Part shown: in pieces, positions 33,859 to 44,747 of the stretch | Layout of the letters: each line of letters begins with the position of its first letter | How positions within the stretch are numbered: the stretch's first letter is position 1 | Translations under genes and position numbers: made by a program | The notes under the pieces: generated by a model | The model's database searches: none | Seen by the model: the letters and a program-made list of their open reading frames with translations, nothing else | Told to the model about the DNA's origin: nothing | DNA from: Cytidiella melzeri | Lineage: Eukaryota > Basidiomycota > Agaricomycetes > Polyporales > Irpicaceae | Length of the DNA: 64,000 nucleotides | Assembly: GCA_022592445.1 (NCBI GenBank) | Contig: JABYQR010000056.1 | Span: forward strand, 110,447 to 174,446 | Direction: 5' to 3'

Positions 33859-34019
33859 GGGCCTGATTGGCGCCACATTATGTAGTCGACTTATAAATAA
33901 TCCCCCGCCAATAAGGAAATAAGTTGCTGCGGAAATAAGTTGAATTAAGCGCTGGATTATTTTATTTGGCGGGGGATTATTCCATAATGCGACTACATAA
34001 TGTGCAGCCGATCAGGCCC
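33859..34019. mobile_element. MITE, PIF/Harbinger-like
   Basis: A 161 bp near-palindrome. Ends are GGGCCTGATTGGCGCCACAT and, inverted, GGGCCTGATCGGCTGCACAT, with pairing continuing over roughly 50 bp each side including aataatcccccgcca. A 3 bp duplication taa (33856-33858, 34020-34022) fits the TWA target of PIF/Harbinger. Confidence 0.85.
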
Positions 34020-34022
34020 TAA

Positions 34023-35434
34023 GAAAGTGGCAATAATTAATTTAGTAATGAAATGGAAAGAGGTATTATGACATAGCAGAGCGGGTACTCAGAGTGTGTG
34101 TGGGGGAGGAACATACTGAAATAGACAGTGACATGGACAGATAATTGGATAGATAAAGGGAACGAAGGAACCTGGCGGATCGCGTGTATGAGACGGAACG
34201 GAAGACAGAATGACGAAAACAGTGATTCGGAATCAAGATGATGGGTCAAAACGCCTTAGAGAACAACACGGTGTGAATTAGAGATGACACTGCCAATCAT
34301 GATACACCCTGTGTCAACAGAACAAGATAAGGATGGACTGAGGGCAGTTGACATGTGGTGAGGAAGGTTTGCATGTCTGCTGCCAATATTGCCAACATGA
34401 TTGACATCTATGGGATGTGGCAAGACACACTATTGTCTAGGGTAGTCTCGATATGTATACAAAGAGAGTGAAAAAGGGTTGTGTTATACTTGTCGTGCAG
34501 CTTGTGCCTGTGGCCCAGACTGTTCAGCTGACTGACGTACAACAATTATGGCGAAACACGAAGAAGGGTTTGAGTGCAGTCAGTGCTTGGAAAACAAACA
34601 GACGCTAGGAGATGGTGGCAGTGGTGAACTTTGTTCGCACTTGAGATGCACTTAGTAGACTGTCATGAGCCGTAACAATGGCGTACCATTGTCGCTGAGC
34701 CAGCCAAGATGCACCTCATCCGGAACGACATGTTTTTCTATGGTTATTGAGAGGCAGATCGCCTTCTGCTGTCGTTGTCACTGGTCACTGACAGTTTCTT
34801 TGGCGGTGCCCATTGTGGTTGGCCGACATGGTGTAGGAAAGGGCCCAACTTGAACTTGCGCTGTGAGTAGTAAGAAGAGAGTGGTTCGAGGCCGCCTGCT
34901 TGCTTTGGATTCCAACAAAGATGTAAACAGTGTCGGGAGTTACCGACGTGTTCCATTGCCGACCTGACTCTTCTCATGGTCACTGGTAACATGACGCTTA
35001 TGTTCCCAGGAGCAGAACCCCCACTGGTCTTGATGAATTGAGGGAAGATTCTGTCGGGTGGGATTTTATTCCTCAATGAACGGATGTGTTCTGCTGCGAA
35101 AGACGAGGTGTTCATAGACGCAGTGTTGGGTGGGCAGCAGATGATGATTCTGACAGACAGCCTAACGCCACGGATCTTCACGCCAATAACAAACCTATTC
35201 CCACCGTGCCGGGGTGCACATCTGATCGACACGTGTTTGTCGTGCATTACCAGGATAAGATCAAGTGGCTAGTATATCTGCTATGGGTAACACGCCCCTT
35301 CAACGCTTCCTTATCACTCGCTTTCTCTCTCCAATGTCCACTCACCAGCCCATGCCACTATGACTACATGAACCACGTCCTCTGTCCACAACACCTTTCT
35401 CTCTCTACTAACCTCACCCACAGTCCCTTCAGCC
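34023..35434. other. Intergenic stretch, one unrecognised minus-strand frame
   Basis: A minus-strand frame from ATG about 35247 to 34744 (167 codons, MHDKHVSIRCAPRHGG...) is open, but its composition and lack of recognisable motifs give little reason to call it a gene. Other minus-strand text (VPDEVHLGWLSDNG near 34700) may be a relic. 35290-35434 is pyrimidine-rich and probably the promoter and leader of the plus-strand gene at 35435. Confidence 0.4.
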
Positions 35435-38017
35435 ATGTCCTCTTCGTCCTTTGTGGACATTCTAGAGGAAGATCGGTGAGTACACCCTCGCTGCGCACAC
35501 AGGTCTCTTTCACTGACCACCTCTCACAACAGGTCCGAGTTTCCCTTCCCCACCATAGAAAACGGCCATCCACGATCGCCCTCCGACTCTGGCGCGAGCG
35601 ACCTCACCCCTCCGTACCTCGCACGCAGCTTGCCAGACCACCCACCGTCCTCCTCCGCCGGTTCCTCCTCCCGCCGCCACCGCACTCACCGCCACGAACG
35701 AGAACACCGTGACCGCCATGGAGACAGAGAACAAAGTCGCGATGACGACTCTACTCCTGCAAAACTGCTCTCCCGACTAGCAGCCCGCTCCGAGTCAAAA
35801 CACATCCGCACTCTCCTCGTCCTCACAAACGACAAGCTCGAGGCAGAGACACGCCGCGCCGACCAGGCAGAACAAAGGGTGGTCGACGTCTTGCACCGCC
35901 TACGCGCCGCAAACGAAGCCACCGCGATTGCCCAGGCAGAGACATCACGCGCTCAGCAGGCAGTACGCCTCTATACCATTCAACTCGAGGCCGCCCAGAG
36001 GGAGATCTCGAGAGCACAAGACATCGTCGATCAAGTCGAGCGTCTGCGAAGAGAGGCAGAAGAGGAAGCTGCCAAAGCCAGAAGCGTCGCACGGAAATGC
36101 AGGGAGGAGGTCGTGCTCTCTCGCGCGAGGGAAGAAGGCCGCCAGCAAGGCTATCTGGAAGGCCTCGAAAGAGGGCGGAGATTAGGCTTCACCGAAGCGT
36201 CAACGAGCAAGCTAGCGAGAAGGGCACCTTCCAGGCCTCCCCCGCGAGCAGAAGAGTCGGACGACATGGAGATTGACGTTGATGAACCCTCTCCGCCTCC
36301 ACGCCGTCGCGTAGATTCGGAACGGCGTCCCGACTCTGTGCCCTCCGTGCAGCGGGCTCCATCGCCTCCTCGAGTGGAGAGGTATCCGACACCGTGAGTA
36401 GTCTATTGATACATATCCTTGGTTTCTAATCGTAATGATTCTTTGTCGACCCAGTCGGGCTCCTTCTCGAGTCTCCCGCCGCAGAACACCCGACCACATC
36501 CCAGATTTCGCACCCATAGGAGCTGGTATCCCCGTCCCCACGCTGACGACCCCTGTAAACCCTCCTTCTCCCTCTCACTCTCGTCCCCAATCCCGTCCTC
36601 GTCCCCCTCCTTCCCCACAGCCACTCCCAGTTCCCGAACCCAAACCCCGTTCACCACCAGACATTCGTCCCATCCCCCTCCATAACCCTCCTCGCTCGCC
36701 CATGCACCCCCACGTCGATATCCCCCCAGACAACTACATCCCATACGCGCGCGACAACGACACGAACAGCATCGTCTTACCCCCGCCACACGAGTTCTCC
36801 CGCCCCGTCTCCCCCGTCTCCCCCCTTCTCCCTCTCCCGCACCGCTCGCTCCTCCTCCTCCTCCTCCGGTGATGGTGATGACGGGGGGTTCTGGTGGGTC
36901 CGGATCGTTAGGGTCAAGAGAAACGATCATACCTATCGCTGCGAGCCCAAGGATCTACCAGTCCGAGTTGAACGCGACACGGTCAAAGGATTACGCTTAC
37001 CCAACTATGGGTGGTGGCGGAGGGAGGTCTGGGAGGTTGTTGCAGCCACCTGGCGTGGCGTCTCCGCAGTCGCGGACGTCGACGAGGATCTCAGAGTATG
37101 ATATTCTTGGGAGGCCGGGTGTGGATGTGTACAGGCAAAATAGGGATGAGGAGAGACGAATATATGCAGAGGTGAGTTTTTCAACGATTTTTGCGGGCAT
37201 TCACAAACTGGGGGTTGGCGCTGAACAAATGCTATTCTAGCCACGGAGGGAGAGAACGACGACGACGGCGTACCGTGCTCCTCCGAGTCGAGGGAGCGAG
37301 TACACGCTCGAAGCTGGTGCAGGTCCCCAGGACGAGCACGAGGATCTCTCTCGGCCGATCTACGTTCGCCACCCGAGCTCGCAAAGCAGCATCGGTCCGT
37401 TCAACAGGCTTTTCAGAAGAAAGTCCAAGGGCGGCAAGCGGTCCATGTCTCCGGGTCCTAGTCGTCACGGTGAAGGGGAGCAGGACTCTTCGTATCCTGT
37501 ACCAGACATCACGGTCGAGTCTCCTGTAAGCCCCTTTGTTCACTCTTCCCAGTCAGCCTGTCTGACAAAGCTCTTTCAGTCAACGGATAATTCCCGCCCA
37601 TCCTCGGTAGGAACAGGAACCGCAACGGTCCCACACCTGCTCAGCCCCGAACACGCACACACCGCTCTACCCGCCCTGGCCGAGATGTTCGGCTTCCCGT
37701 CTCCACTTGACCAACAGCCTTCGCGCCCTCATTCAACCCAGTCGCAAGGTCGCGAGTGGTCTCAGCAGACAACACCACTACACTATGCAGAGGCACCGGT
37801 GCCTCCGAACGTTGTGTACCCCGAGGTCCCGCGTACCAAGTCGAGGGCTGAAAATCGGTCGTTGTCGTCGAGCGACGGGGAGTCGGGGTACGAGAACAGC
37901 TTCAAGTCAGTGGCGAAGAGACAGCAGCAAGTACAACAACGGGATAGCTTGAGTACCGGAGGAGGAAGCGGTGCTGGAGCAGGAGGGAGGTTGTCTCCGC
38001 TCTCGCTGTTCAAGTGA
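35435..38017 (+). CDS. Coiled-coil, Pro/Ser/Arg-rich basidiomycete protein of unknown function
   Basis: Exons: 35435-35475, 35533-36393, 36455-37171, 37241-37525, 37580-38017. Start MSSSSFVDILEED. A disordered Ser/His/Arg-rich segment is followed by a long coiled coil (about residues 95-210; TLLVLTNDKLEAETRRADQ, AAQREISRAQDIVDQVERL, AREEGRQQGYLEGLERGRR). This resembles a family common in basidiomycetes with no assigned role. The C-terminal half is Pro/Ser-rich, ending GGRLSPLSLFK. Splice phases agree except inside exon 3: the frame used at 36455 ends at TGA 36870-36872, while the frame feeding exon 4 enters before 36869 as a Pro run. So one more intron, or a one-base error near the C-run around 36815-36830, is needed. 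Probably nuclear or cytoskeletal, but that is a guess. Confidence 0.65.
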
Positions 38018-39403
38018 TAATGTTGAACTCTTTTCGCTGGTCGTGCGCCGGGGCGTACGCGTCTTCGATCTTCTCCCCTTTGACAGGGTTATGTTTTTCT
38101 CTTGTCCTTGTCTCGGAAATAGGGGAAACAGTTGGAGTCACAAGAGTGTGGAGAGTTGGTTGAGCTGGGGGTCTGTGACACTCTATGCTCCTTTCCATTC
38201 ACATTCACCATGCTCCGCTGCCTACTTCCTCCCATCCTTTCATAACATCCCCATTGCTCTAGGGCGTAACGCGGCAACCTGGGAAAAACGTGGCTTGAGG
38301 TCTGAGCTCCTACGCTCCTTCGCTCGTTTGCTCGGCTGCTGCACCTGCGCACCCTAACGCTATTGAGGCGGTTTCTTCCTTGTTTTCACCCTGGTAAAAC
38401 TTTTCAGGCCATTCGCAGGTCCGGGCAAGCCTAGGGTCTTGGTGAACTGTTCCGTCGGTTTACTGGCTAACCCAAATGCTTTCTTCTTTCTTGGGCTCGA
38501 GCCCAACTCTTCTTTGTTTGTTTTCCGATTCTTTGGTCTCTCAGACTCCCATCATTCTAGTCAACACGGACATTTCTACCTCACATAAACTGCACGCATA
38601 CTTTTACTTATCTCCACACTCTCTTACTCAAGCCCACAACATATGGACACCCATTGCACCTCCCATTCTCAATGTTAATGTCAATGTCATAATATAATCT
38701 TTTCGAGGCAGCAGCAGCTGCTGTCTCGTATGAAGGCAAATACATATTCCAGTAGTACCGTGACTCTGTGGTCTAGTATGAAGGCAAATACATATTCCAG
38801 TAGTACCGTGACTCTGTGGTCTACTTAGAGCAACAGAGGCACACTGCTAAGGTACAAGGATGAGAGGCAGTCTGGCAAGGGTTTTTAGAGACACTGACTC
38901 GACAGCTAGCTATGAGAACAAATTCATGACAGTGACCCAAGGCAAGTCCAAGGCAGCACAAAACAACGTTATACTTACAAACCAGTGCTTAAGCAAGAAA
39001 AGACCAGGGGGGACAGAGGAGTATGTCTTGTTCGAAGTGATTATCAGCTCTCAAAACATGTTACCTGTTGGCGTCCAACTTGCCTCAGACCTTATCATAA
39101 CTGCTGCAGGCTGTGTTATGCGAACCATGACGGATTTACGGGTAATGCCATAGCCTGGGGATACTGATTGCTGTATGAAAATGCACCTTGTTTCCTGCCT
39201 GGGCAAACCATGCACACCTCAATTTGCGGACTTCACATGTGTTAAGCTGCACCCACTATGATCAAGCACGCATACTGGCACAAATACAAATGTAACTTTA
39301 TCAAGTAGTTGTGCAACAAGTTCAAATTGGGGTATGATTCCAGTGAGTTAGTAAAGATGGGAAGAGTACCAAGGAGGAGCAAGTCAGCAAAGCATTGAGA
39401 GAA
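38018..39403. other. Intergenic region between convergent genes
   Basis: 3' flanks of the coiled-coil gene (+) and the EEP gene (-). Contains a 48 bp tandem duplication at 38728-38823. A 97-codon plus-strand frame at 38860-39153 (MRGSLARVFRDTDS...) has an ATG but no recognised similarity; I do not call it a gene. Confidence 0.5.
38728..38823 (+). repeat. 48 bp direct tandem duplication
   Basis: The unit gtatgaaggcaaatacatat... occurs twice back to back (38728-38775, 38776-38823) without differences. Confidence 0.95.
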
Positions 39404-40810
39404 TCAATTGGAGAGAGTGAGGTCAGCAAAGACAGGCCGGTGGTCGCTTGCGTACACCCCGTCGTCCGTCAACGACGTGTCCACCCGATAACCATCGACG
39501 GTCCTGAATCGGATGCCACTCGTCAGCCCCGTTGCCTCTCTCTCTCTCTCTCTCTTGACCCAGAAGAAAGGAGAGAATAACTCACCACTTCCCATTGCTT
39601 CCCCCGAACACAAAATCAATCCTCGTAAAACTCGATGTATCCCCGGGACTCGCAAACCCCGTAAACGTCGCAAAATCGCCCCCGACCGCAAACCTTGCAA
39701 TCGTGCTCGCCGACGCGACGACGTCCCTCATTACGAACCCGTCTAGCTCGCCCTTCGGCACGTCAAACCGCTGCACAAACGTCGCGTTGAGCGCAACAGG
39801 CGGGAGCGCGCCTGTGCTTATCATGTACGCGCCCGAGTCAGAGCCTGTAGAGGCGCTGTTGAAGTCTCCTGTGACGAGGACGGGGCCGTCGGTGGGGTGA
39901 GCGTAGGCTTCGTACTTTGCGCGTTGGAGAATGAGGGAGGCACCGAGGCGGCGTTGGGCGTCGGACTGGTCATCGAGGTGTGTGTTGAGGAGGGTGAAGG
40001 TGGTGGGGGTAGGGGTGGATTTGAGGGTGAAGCGGCCGGCAGTGCAGATGCGGAGGGAGCCTGCGCCGGGGAATTTGGATACGTCAAAGGGAGTGTTCCT
40101 GAGAGCATATTTCGGTGGGTCTGTGAGGATACACATGGGTTAGGCGACGTACGAGAGCCAAAAGGTGTCCCATTCAACAAGGTCTATGACACTCCTATGC
40201 TCATAATGCCTTTGAATATGTCGTCTACGGCAGAAACATGGCTCAAGCTTACTTCTTGTAGAAGATTGGGCTGAATTCTCCAGCCTGCTTTCCGTCGTCT
40301 CTACCGACACCGATCTGCAGTTCGTTGAGTCATGAACGTCATGTTTACCATGGCAAAGCGTTGCGCACCCAAGCCCAGTCGTCTCCCAACAGCTCGGCAA
40401 GGTCGTTTACCTGCCTCACAAGTGCCTCTTGAAAGCCTGCAACACATTCATAGTTCACCACAACCCTGATTGCAAGTACAAACAGGATTGGCACACTCAC
40501 TCGCCATAACCACCCCTGCGTGCAACAAATGCTGAGCGACCTTGATCCTTCTCGTACTCCACGGCTGTTCACCTTCCAGCCCAAGATACGTAGGCGCAAC
40601 AGTGGGGTCTCGGAGAGAGGCAAGACTCTGCTGGACGGTAATGTTGTCCGGCATGGAGTCGTATCGGAGGTTATACGTCGAGATGCGCATGTCCGAGATC
40701 GTCGTGAGCGCACTCCTGGGGGTCGAAGTTGACCACCGTGATATGCTCGACGTCGCTCTGAGAACAAAGTAGGAGAGAATGAAGATGTGGACGATGATGA
40801 GACCCTGCAT
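39404..40810 (-). CDS. Endonuclease/exonuclease/phosphatase-fold hydrolase, possibly secreted or membrane-anchored
   Basis: Exons 40810-40501, 40436-40369, 40314-40253, 40194-40153, 40098-39586, 39503-39404; all phases close to 364 residues. The chosen ATG gives a hydrophobic N-terminus (MQGLIIVHIFILSYFVLRAT), a signal peptide or anchor. EEP catalytic motifs are in order: TYNLRYDS, FQEAL (metal-binding Glu), WIGVGRDDGKQAGEFSPIFY, LLNTHLDD, TGDFNS and ASDHRP (catalytic Asp-His). Fungal proteins of this layout hydrolyse phosphodiesters; the substrate is unknown. A decayed second copy lies at 29466-33800, so the gene was duplicated locally. The start is the least certain part; an upstream exon is possible. 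Confidence 0.85.
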
Positions 40811-41190
40811 GAGGATGTATTGTTCAGCTGGGTCATTGCTCGAGCCACTGGATTAAATACCTCGAGGAGAGTTGTTCTTCTCGTTCGAACGAGGGATTGC
40901 TCGCGCATTTAGAAGAGCATTAGTGCCTTTGCGAGGTGCACGTTGGTTGGAAGTGCTGGTGGCTTGGACATCCGAGTCGCAGCAAGTCGTGAACAAGCAG
41001 TCATGGGTTTCGCCGGCGCTGGGAGCGGTGTAAGGCTCCTTCTGACTTACATGATCCCAATCTTATTTCTGCCAAGTCCATTCCGCGAAGTTACGTTCAA
41101 TGTTACAACGAGTCTGCAATTCCCAATTTCTCTACTGTACATGCATAAGGTATACAATACATTCCTACGATTACCTCACCGAGACCCTGT

Positions 41191-43749
41191 TTATTGTGCT
41201 CGTGTCACGGCCTCAAACTCGGCAGTGAACTCATCCATGGCGTCCAAAGTTTGCACCAAGTGACCAAATCCAAGCTTCTGCTTGCGGCTAGCAGCCAGCG
41301 AACTCGCCGTCTTTGTCGCGTTCTTGATCTGCCGACCGTTGATATTCCGCACCGCCAGCTTCTCGATCAAGTCTTCACCAAAGTCAGCCCCACCGACCTC
41401 GACACCGACTTTCTGCAGGAACGCCCGCCAGACCTGCGCCTTGGCGTCCTTGGACAGCTCCTGGAAGTGCAGAGCAACGTGGATACGTGAAAGGAAGGCC
41501 TCGTCGAACATCTTGACGCGGTTCGTGGTCAGGAAGAGAATCCCGCGATAGTATTCAATGTGCCGTAAGCTGCACCCTCGTTAGAAGGTCCCCCTAAGCG
41601 TAGAAACTTGACTACTGTACTCACAACACCGCGACCATCGCGTTTCGCTCCAAATCATGCAACGAACGTTGTTCGAGGAAGACGTCAGCCTGAGAGCCAC
41701 CGCCCCATGCCGTCAGCATCACGTTCGTTATAACACAGGATGAAAACATACTTCATCAATGAGGACGATCGCCTTCCAACTGGTTGCAATATCGAACACT
41801 TGCTGAAGAGTGTGGTCCAACGTCGTCGCGTCCGTTCCGACATCCCCACCGCCGATCACATACAACGGCTTCCTGACATGTTCGGACGTCGCCTCGGCCG
41901 ACAGTGTCTTTCCGACACCTGGCGGGCCAAAGAGATTGATCACCAGACCGTGTCCCTTGCCTTGCACGAAATCGTCAAATCCGAGGTCGTTGTTGTGAGC
42001 CTCGACCAGGGACTGGAGCAAAGTCTTTCGGTCCCCTGGAAGAACAAGGTTTCGGAATGCCTCGTCGTTCCAAACGATAGGGGACACCCGTTCCACGTTG
42101 AATTCGACTGTAATGACATCGGGTCAAGAGAAGAAAGTTGTGGATTGATGGGTACTTACGCCAGAGCTTGTCAGCCAGACTGAAGCCGTAGACAGTAGGG
42201 GAAGACAACAAGAAATCGTCTTCCGTCATGGTAGCTTCGACGTCCTGGGCTGTCTTTGATACACGCAGCGTAGGGACATCACGATCTGATGAGAGTCTAG
42301 ATGTCAGTATTCTCACTGTGCAAATCGATGCACAAGCAGCTCACTAGGGTCATCGCTGTTGGGCTGATCCATTCGCATGCCACGTCCGTGATGGGCATAC
42401 AATACTGGAGTCTCAGGCTGCTGTTGCTCTTGTGGCGCCGCCTTCAGCGCCGGGAACTCGTAATTGGCGTTGAGCCTCTTGAAGTTTGCACGGTCAATCA
42501 TGATACGCGAGTTCAACTGCACCAACGAGGCATGTAAGAAACAAATTTGCATTGTGAAAAGTTGAAAGATACATACGTTGTACTTGGCATACTTTTTGCA
42601 GCTGCCCTCGCCAATAGCAAACGCAGCAGTGCCCTGGTAATGCATGTGATGAATCCCCCGCAGGCCGGCCCACTTGCGTCCTCTCGCGACAAGCTTCTCT
42701 CGCAACTCCCTCTCGTTCGAATGGAAGTTGATAGGATGCGCAACGAGTGTGCTAATCTTGACAGTACCAGGGAACGGCGCGATGATCACCCTGTTCCTGA
42801 CACGCCCAAACGTCTGTCCCACGTTCGCCTTGCGCACCTCGACCGCGATGGAGTGCTCCGAGGTCCAAGCGCCGCTTTCGTCCATGGCGTCGACGCTCTC
42901 GCACATAAGGTCGTAGAAGAATCCAGCCATGGTCTTGACCTTGTTGATCGACACAAGCTGCAGAGCGCGAGGCTCACCTGTGACGGGACAGGTGGTGGCC
43001 AGAATTGAGCGGGGCACCATGAGCATGTCAATCAGCTCGAAGGTGATCTCTTGGTGCGACGTGAGGCGCCTAAAGGTCGCGATGGTGGAGCTGTAGTCCC
43101 TGTGCAAGTAGTCTACGAGGACAGAGGTCGTCGTCAAGATGTAGCCCTCCTCCTGGGAGCGATGTGCCTTGCTCTTAAGGTCATCGCGGTATTTTTCAAA
43201 GCTTGGCAAGAACGCAAGAAGCAACTCTGGCTTCAGCTGTACAACATTAAAACATTAGGAGAAGTGACCGTTGAGAATAGTATGATCACTAACAGTAACG
43301 GGGTCTGCATTCCATGAAATACCAGGCACAAACTGGATGACGTCCTTGCAAGCCTGGAGCAGGTACTGACTCTTGATGATAACCGAAAACGTGGGTTCCT
43401 CTTCCTTGCGCGAGATTGTTCGGACAACCACGAAGCAGTACTGCTGCCACTGGTCGTTCCCAGACGAGCCACCTATAGGTGCCAATTCCGGCGTGACCTT
43501 GTCGCCCATGTTTTTGTACTTCCATGTCTTGGACCAACGGCTGTAATAGTAGTCCAGACGCTTGACCTTGAGGTTGGGTGCTGGAAGAGGAACAGAGGGA
43601 GTCATGAGTGCCGTGGTTGACGCAGCATCGTCTGCACCAGAGGTGGTGGCCGGGTCTGCACCAATATGCGCAGGAGCCTTCTCGTTCACTGGCTCCAGCA
43701 CATTGCTGGCGACGCTGTTGCGCTTGGAGACACTGAGGTAGCGACGCAT
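41191..43749 (-). CDS. AAA ATPase with DUF7025-type N-terminal region
   Basis: Exons 43749-43294, 43236-42577, 42516-42345, 42285-42160, 42107-41752, 41689-41625, 41569-41191; phases close to 737 residues. The N-terminal 430 residues match the DUF7025 region found in front of fungal AAA domains (LDYYYSRWSKTWKYKNM, HHMHYQGTAAF, NSRIMIDRANFKR). The ATPase core has Walker A GPPGVGKT, Walker B AIVLIDE, sensor-1 ILFLTTNRV, an FLSRIHVAL arginine region and a C-terminal lid (NINGRQIKNATKTAS). It probably remodels an unknown protein substrate using ATP. Location is unclear; no strong targeting signal is evident. A TATA-like motif sits about 52 bp upstream. Confidence 0.88.
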
Positions 43750-43802
43750 GTTGCAAAAGGGGAGTTGGTGGGATAGGGCCCTCACCGTACGAGCGACAAT
43801 CC

Positions 43803-43809
43803 TATATAA
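43803..43809 (-). promoter_or_regulatory. TATA-like box of the AAA ATPase gene
   Basis: Minus strand CTTATATAGG, about 52 bp upstream of the start codon at 43749. A plausible core promoter, from position only. Confidence 0.4.
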
Positions 43810-43849
43810 GCTGCGCCTCACCGTCCATCAATTCGTGTCTTCTGGCATA

Positions 43850-44747
43850 TTAGGGTAGGGCCCAATTCCAAGCGGTTACCGTGACTCACCAATTTGCAAC
43901 TATCTCGCAGATCCGACTTTGCGCAGCCTTTGCCACGTCAAGCGTGAGTAGAGGTACTAGTTGCGATCATAGGGATCTGTGATGCGCAGACGCGTAGTCT
44001 GCAAAGTTTACAGCCGCAAAATTGACGTCGAAGTTGCGAAATGGAACTTGCCACGAAAGGCAGTGCAAGGCTAGGGTCAGGACAGTGAGACATACATTTC
44101 CGCACGGTCATTCTAGTGACTCGGCACGGCCTCGATGTTTTCATTTTCAGAAAGGGGGCAGAGAAAGGCTGTTCTACTAGTGCCCAGGGTCCATTCTACA
44201 CTGACTCGTCAGAGATAACGCACAGCAATATGTCAGCGTTAGAATTTGAGAAGTTGTTCTGAGCAGTACTCGCTCAAATCTATCAGTCAGCACGCGCAAG
44301 ATGTTAACGTGTTGCTCAAGCAGTGGCCAGTAAGCACTGTTCGCGCTCTCAGGAGACCGTTCCATGACAATATATAGTACAAACGATAGTCACGCCAAAC
44401 ACGCGCAAACAGATACCGCTTCCCCACAGTCCAACATTCGGTAGCAGGCGAACAGCAGGGTCATCGTATGAGATGAAATACAGTCCATGGCTAGATACAT
44501 CAGTGTAGCAAAGCGTGATTACAGTAAAAGCTCGAATTGGCGTATGAGGAGGACATGAGTACGACTGCGCGCGTAAGCGAGTCGGGAAAGGGTAACGAGA
44601 GAAAAATACGTGTCCGTTCCGGTGACAAACAGGCAAGATATGCATGACAATGTAGAAACAAATTGTCCGGTATGGAGATGAAAAATGCGGGGAGCGTACA
44701 GGTGTATATATAGTCTATGGAGTGATTAAATGGTGACAAAAGTCCAA
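43850..44747. other. Intergenic region between two minus-strand genes
   Basis: 3' flank of the glucan synthase gene and 5' flank of the AAA ATPase gene. Contains only short frames and no repeats shared with the rest of the window. tgtatatatag near 44702 may belong to the 3' region of the glucan synthase. Confidence 0.5.

Noticed and set aside
34744..35247. 167-codon minus-strand frame called as a gene
   Set aside because: No recognisable motif, no splice structure and a pyrimidine-rich promoter of the next gene begins just beyond it; listed only as an unrecognised frame.
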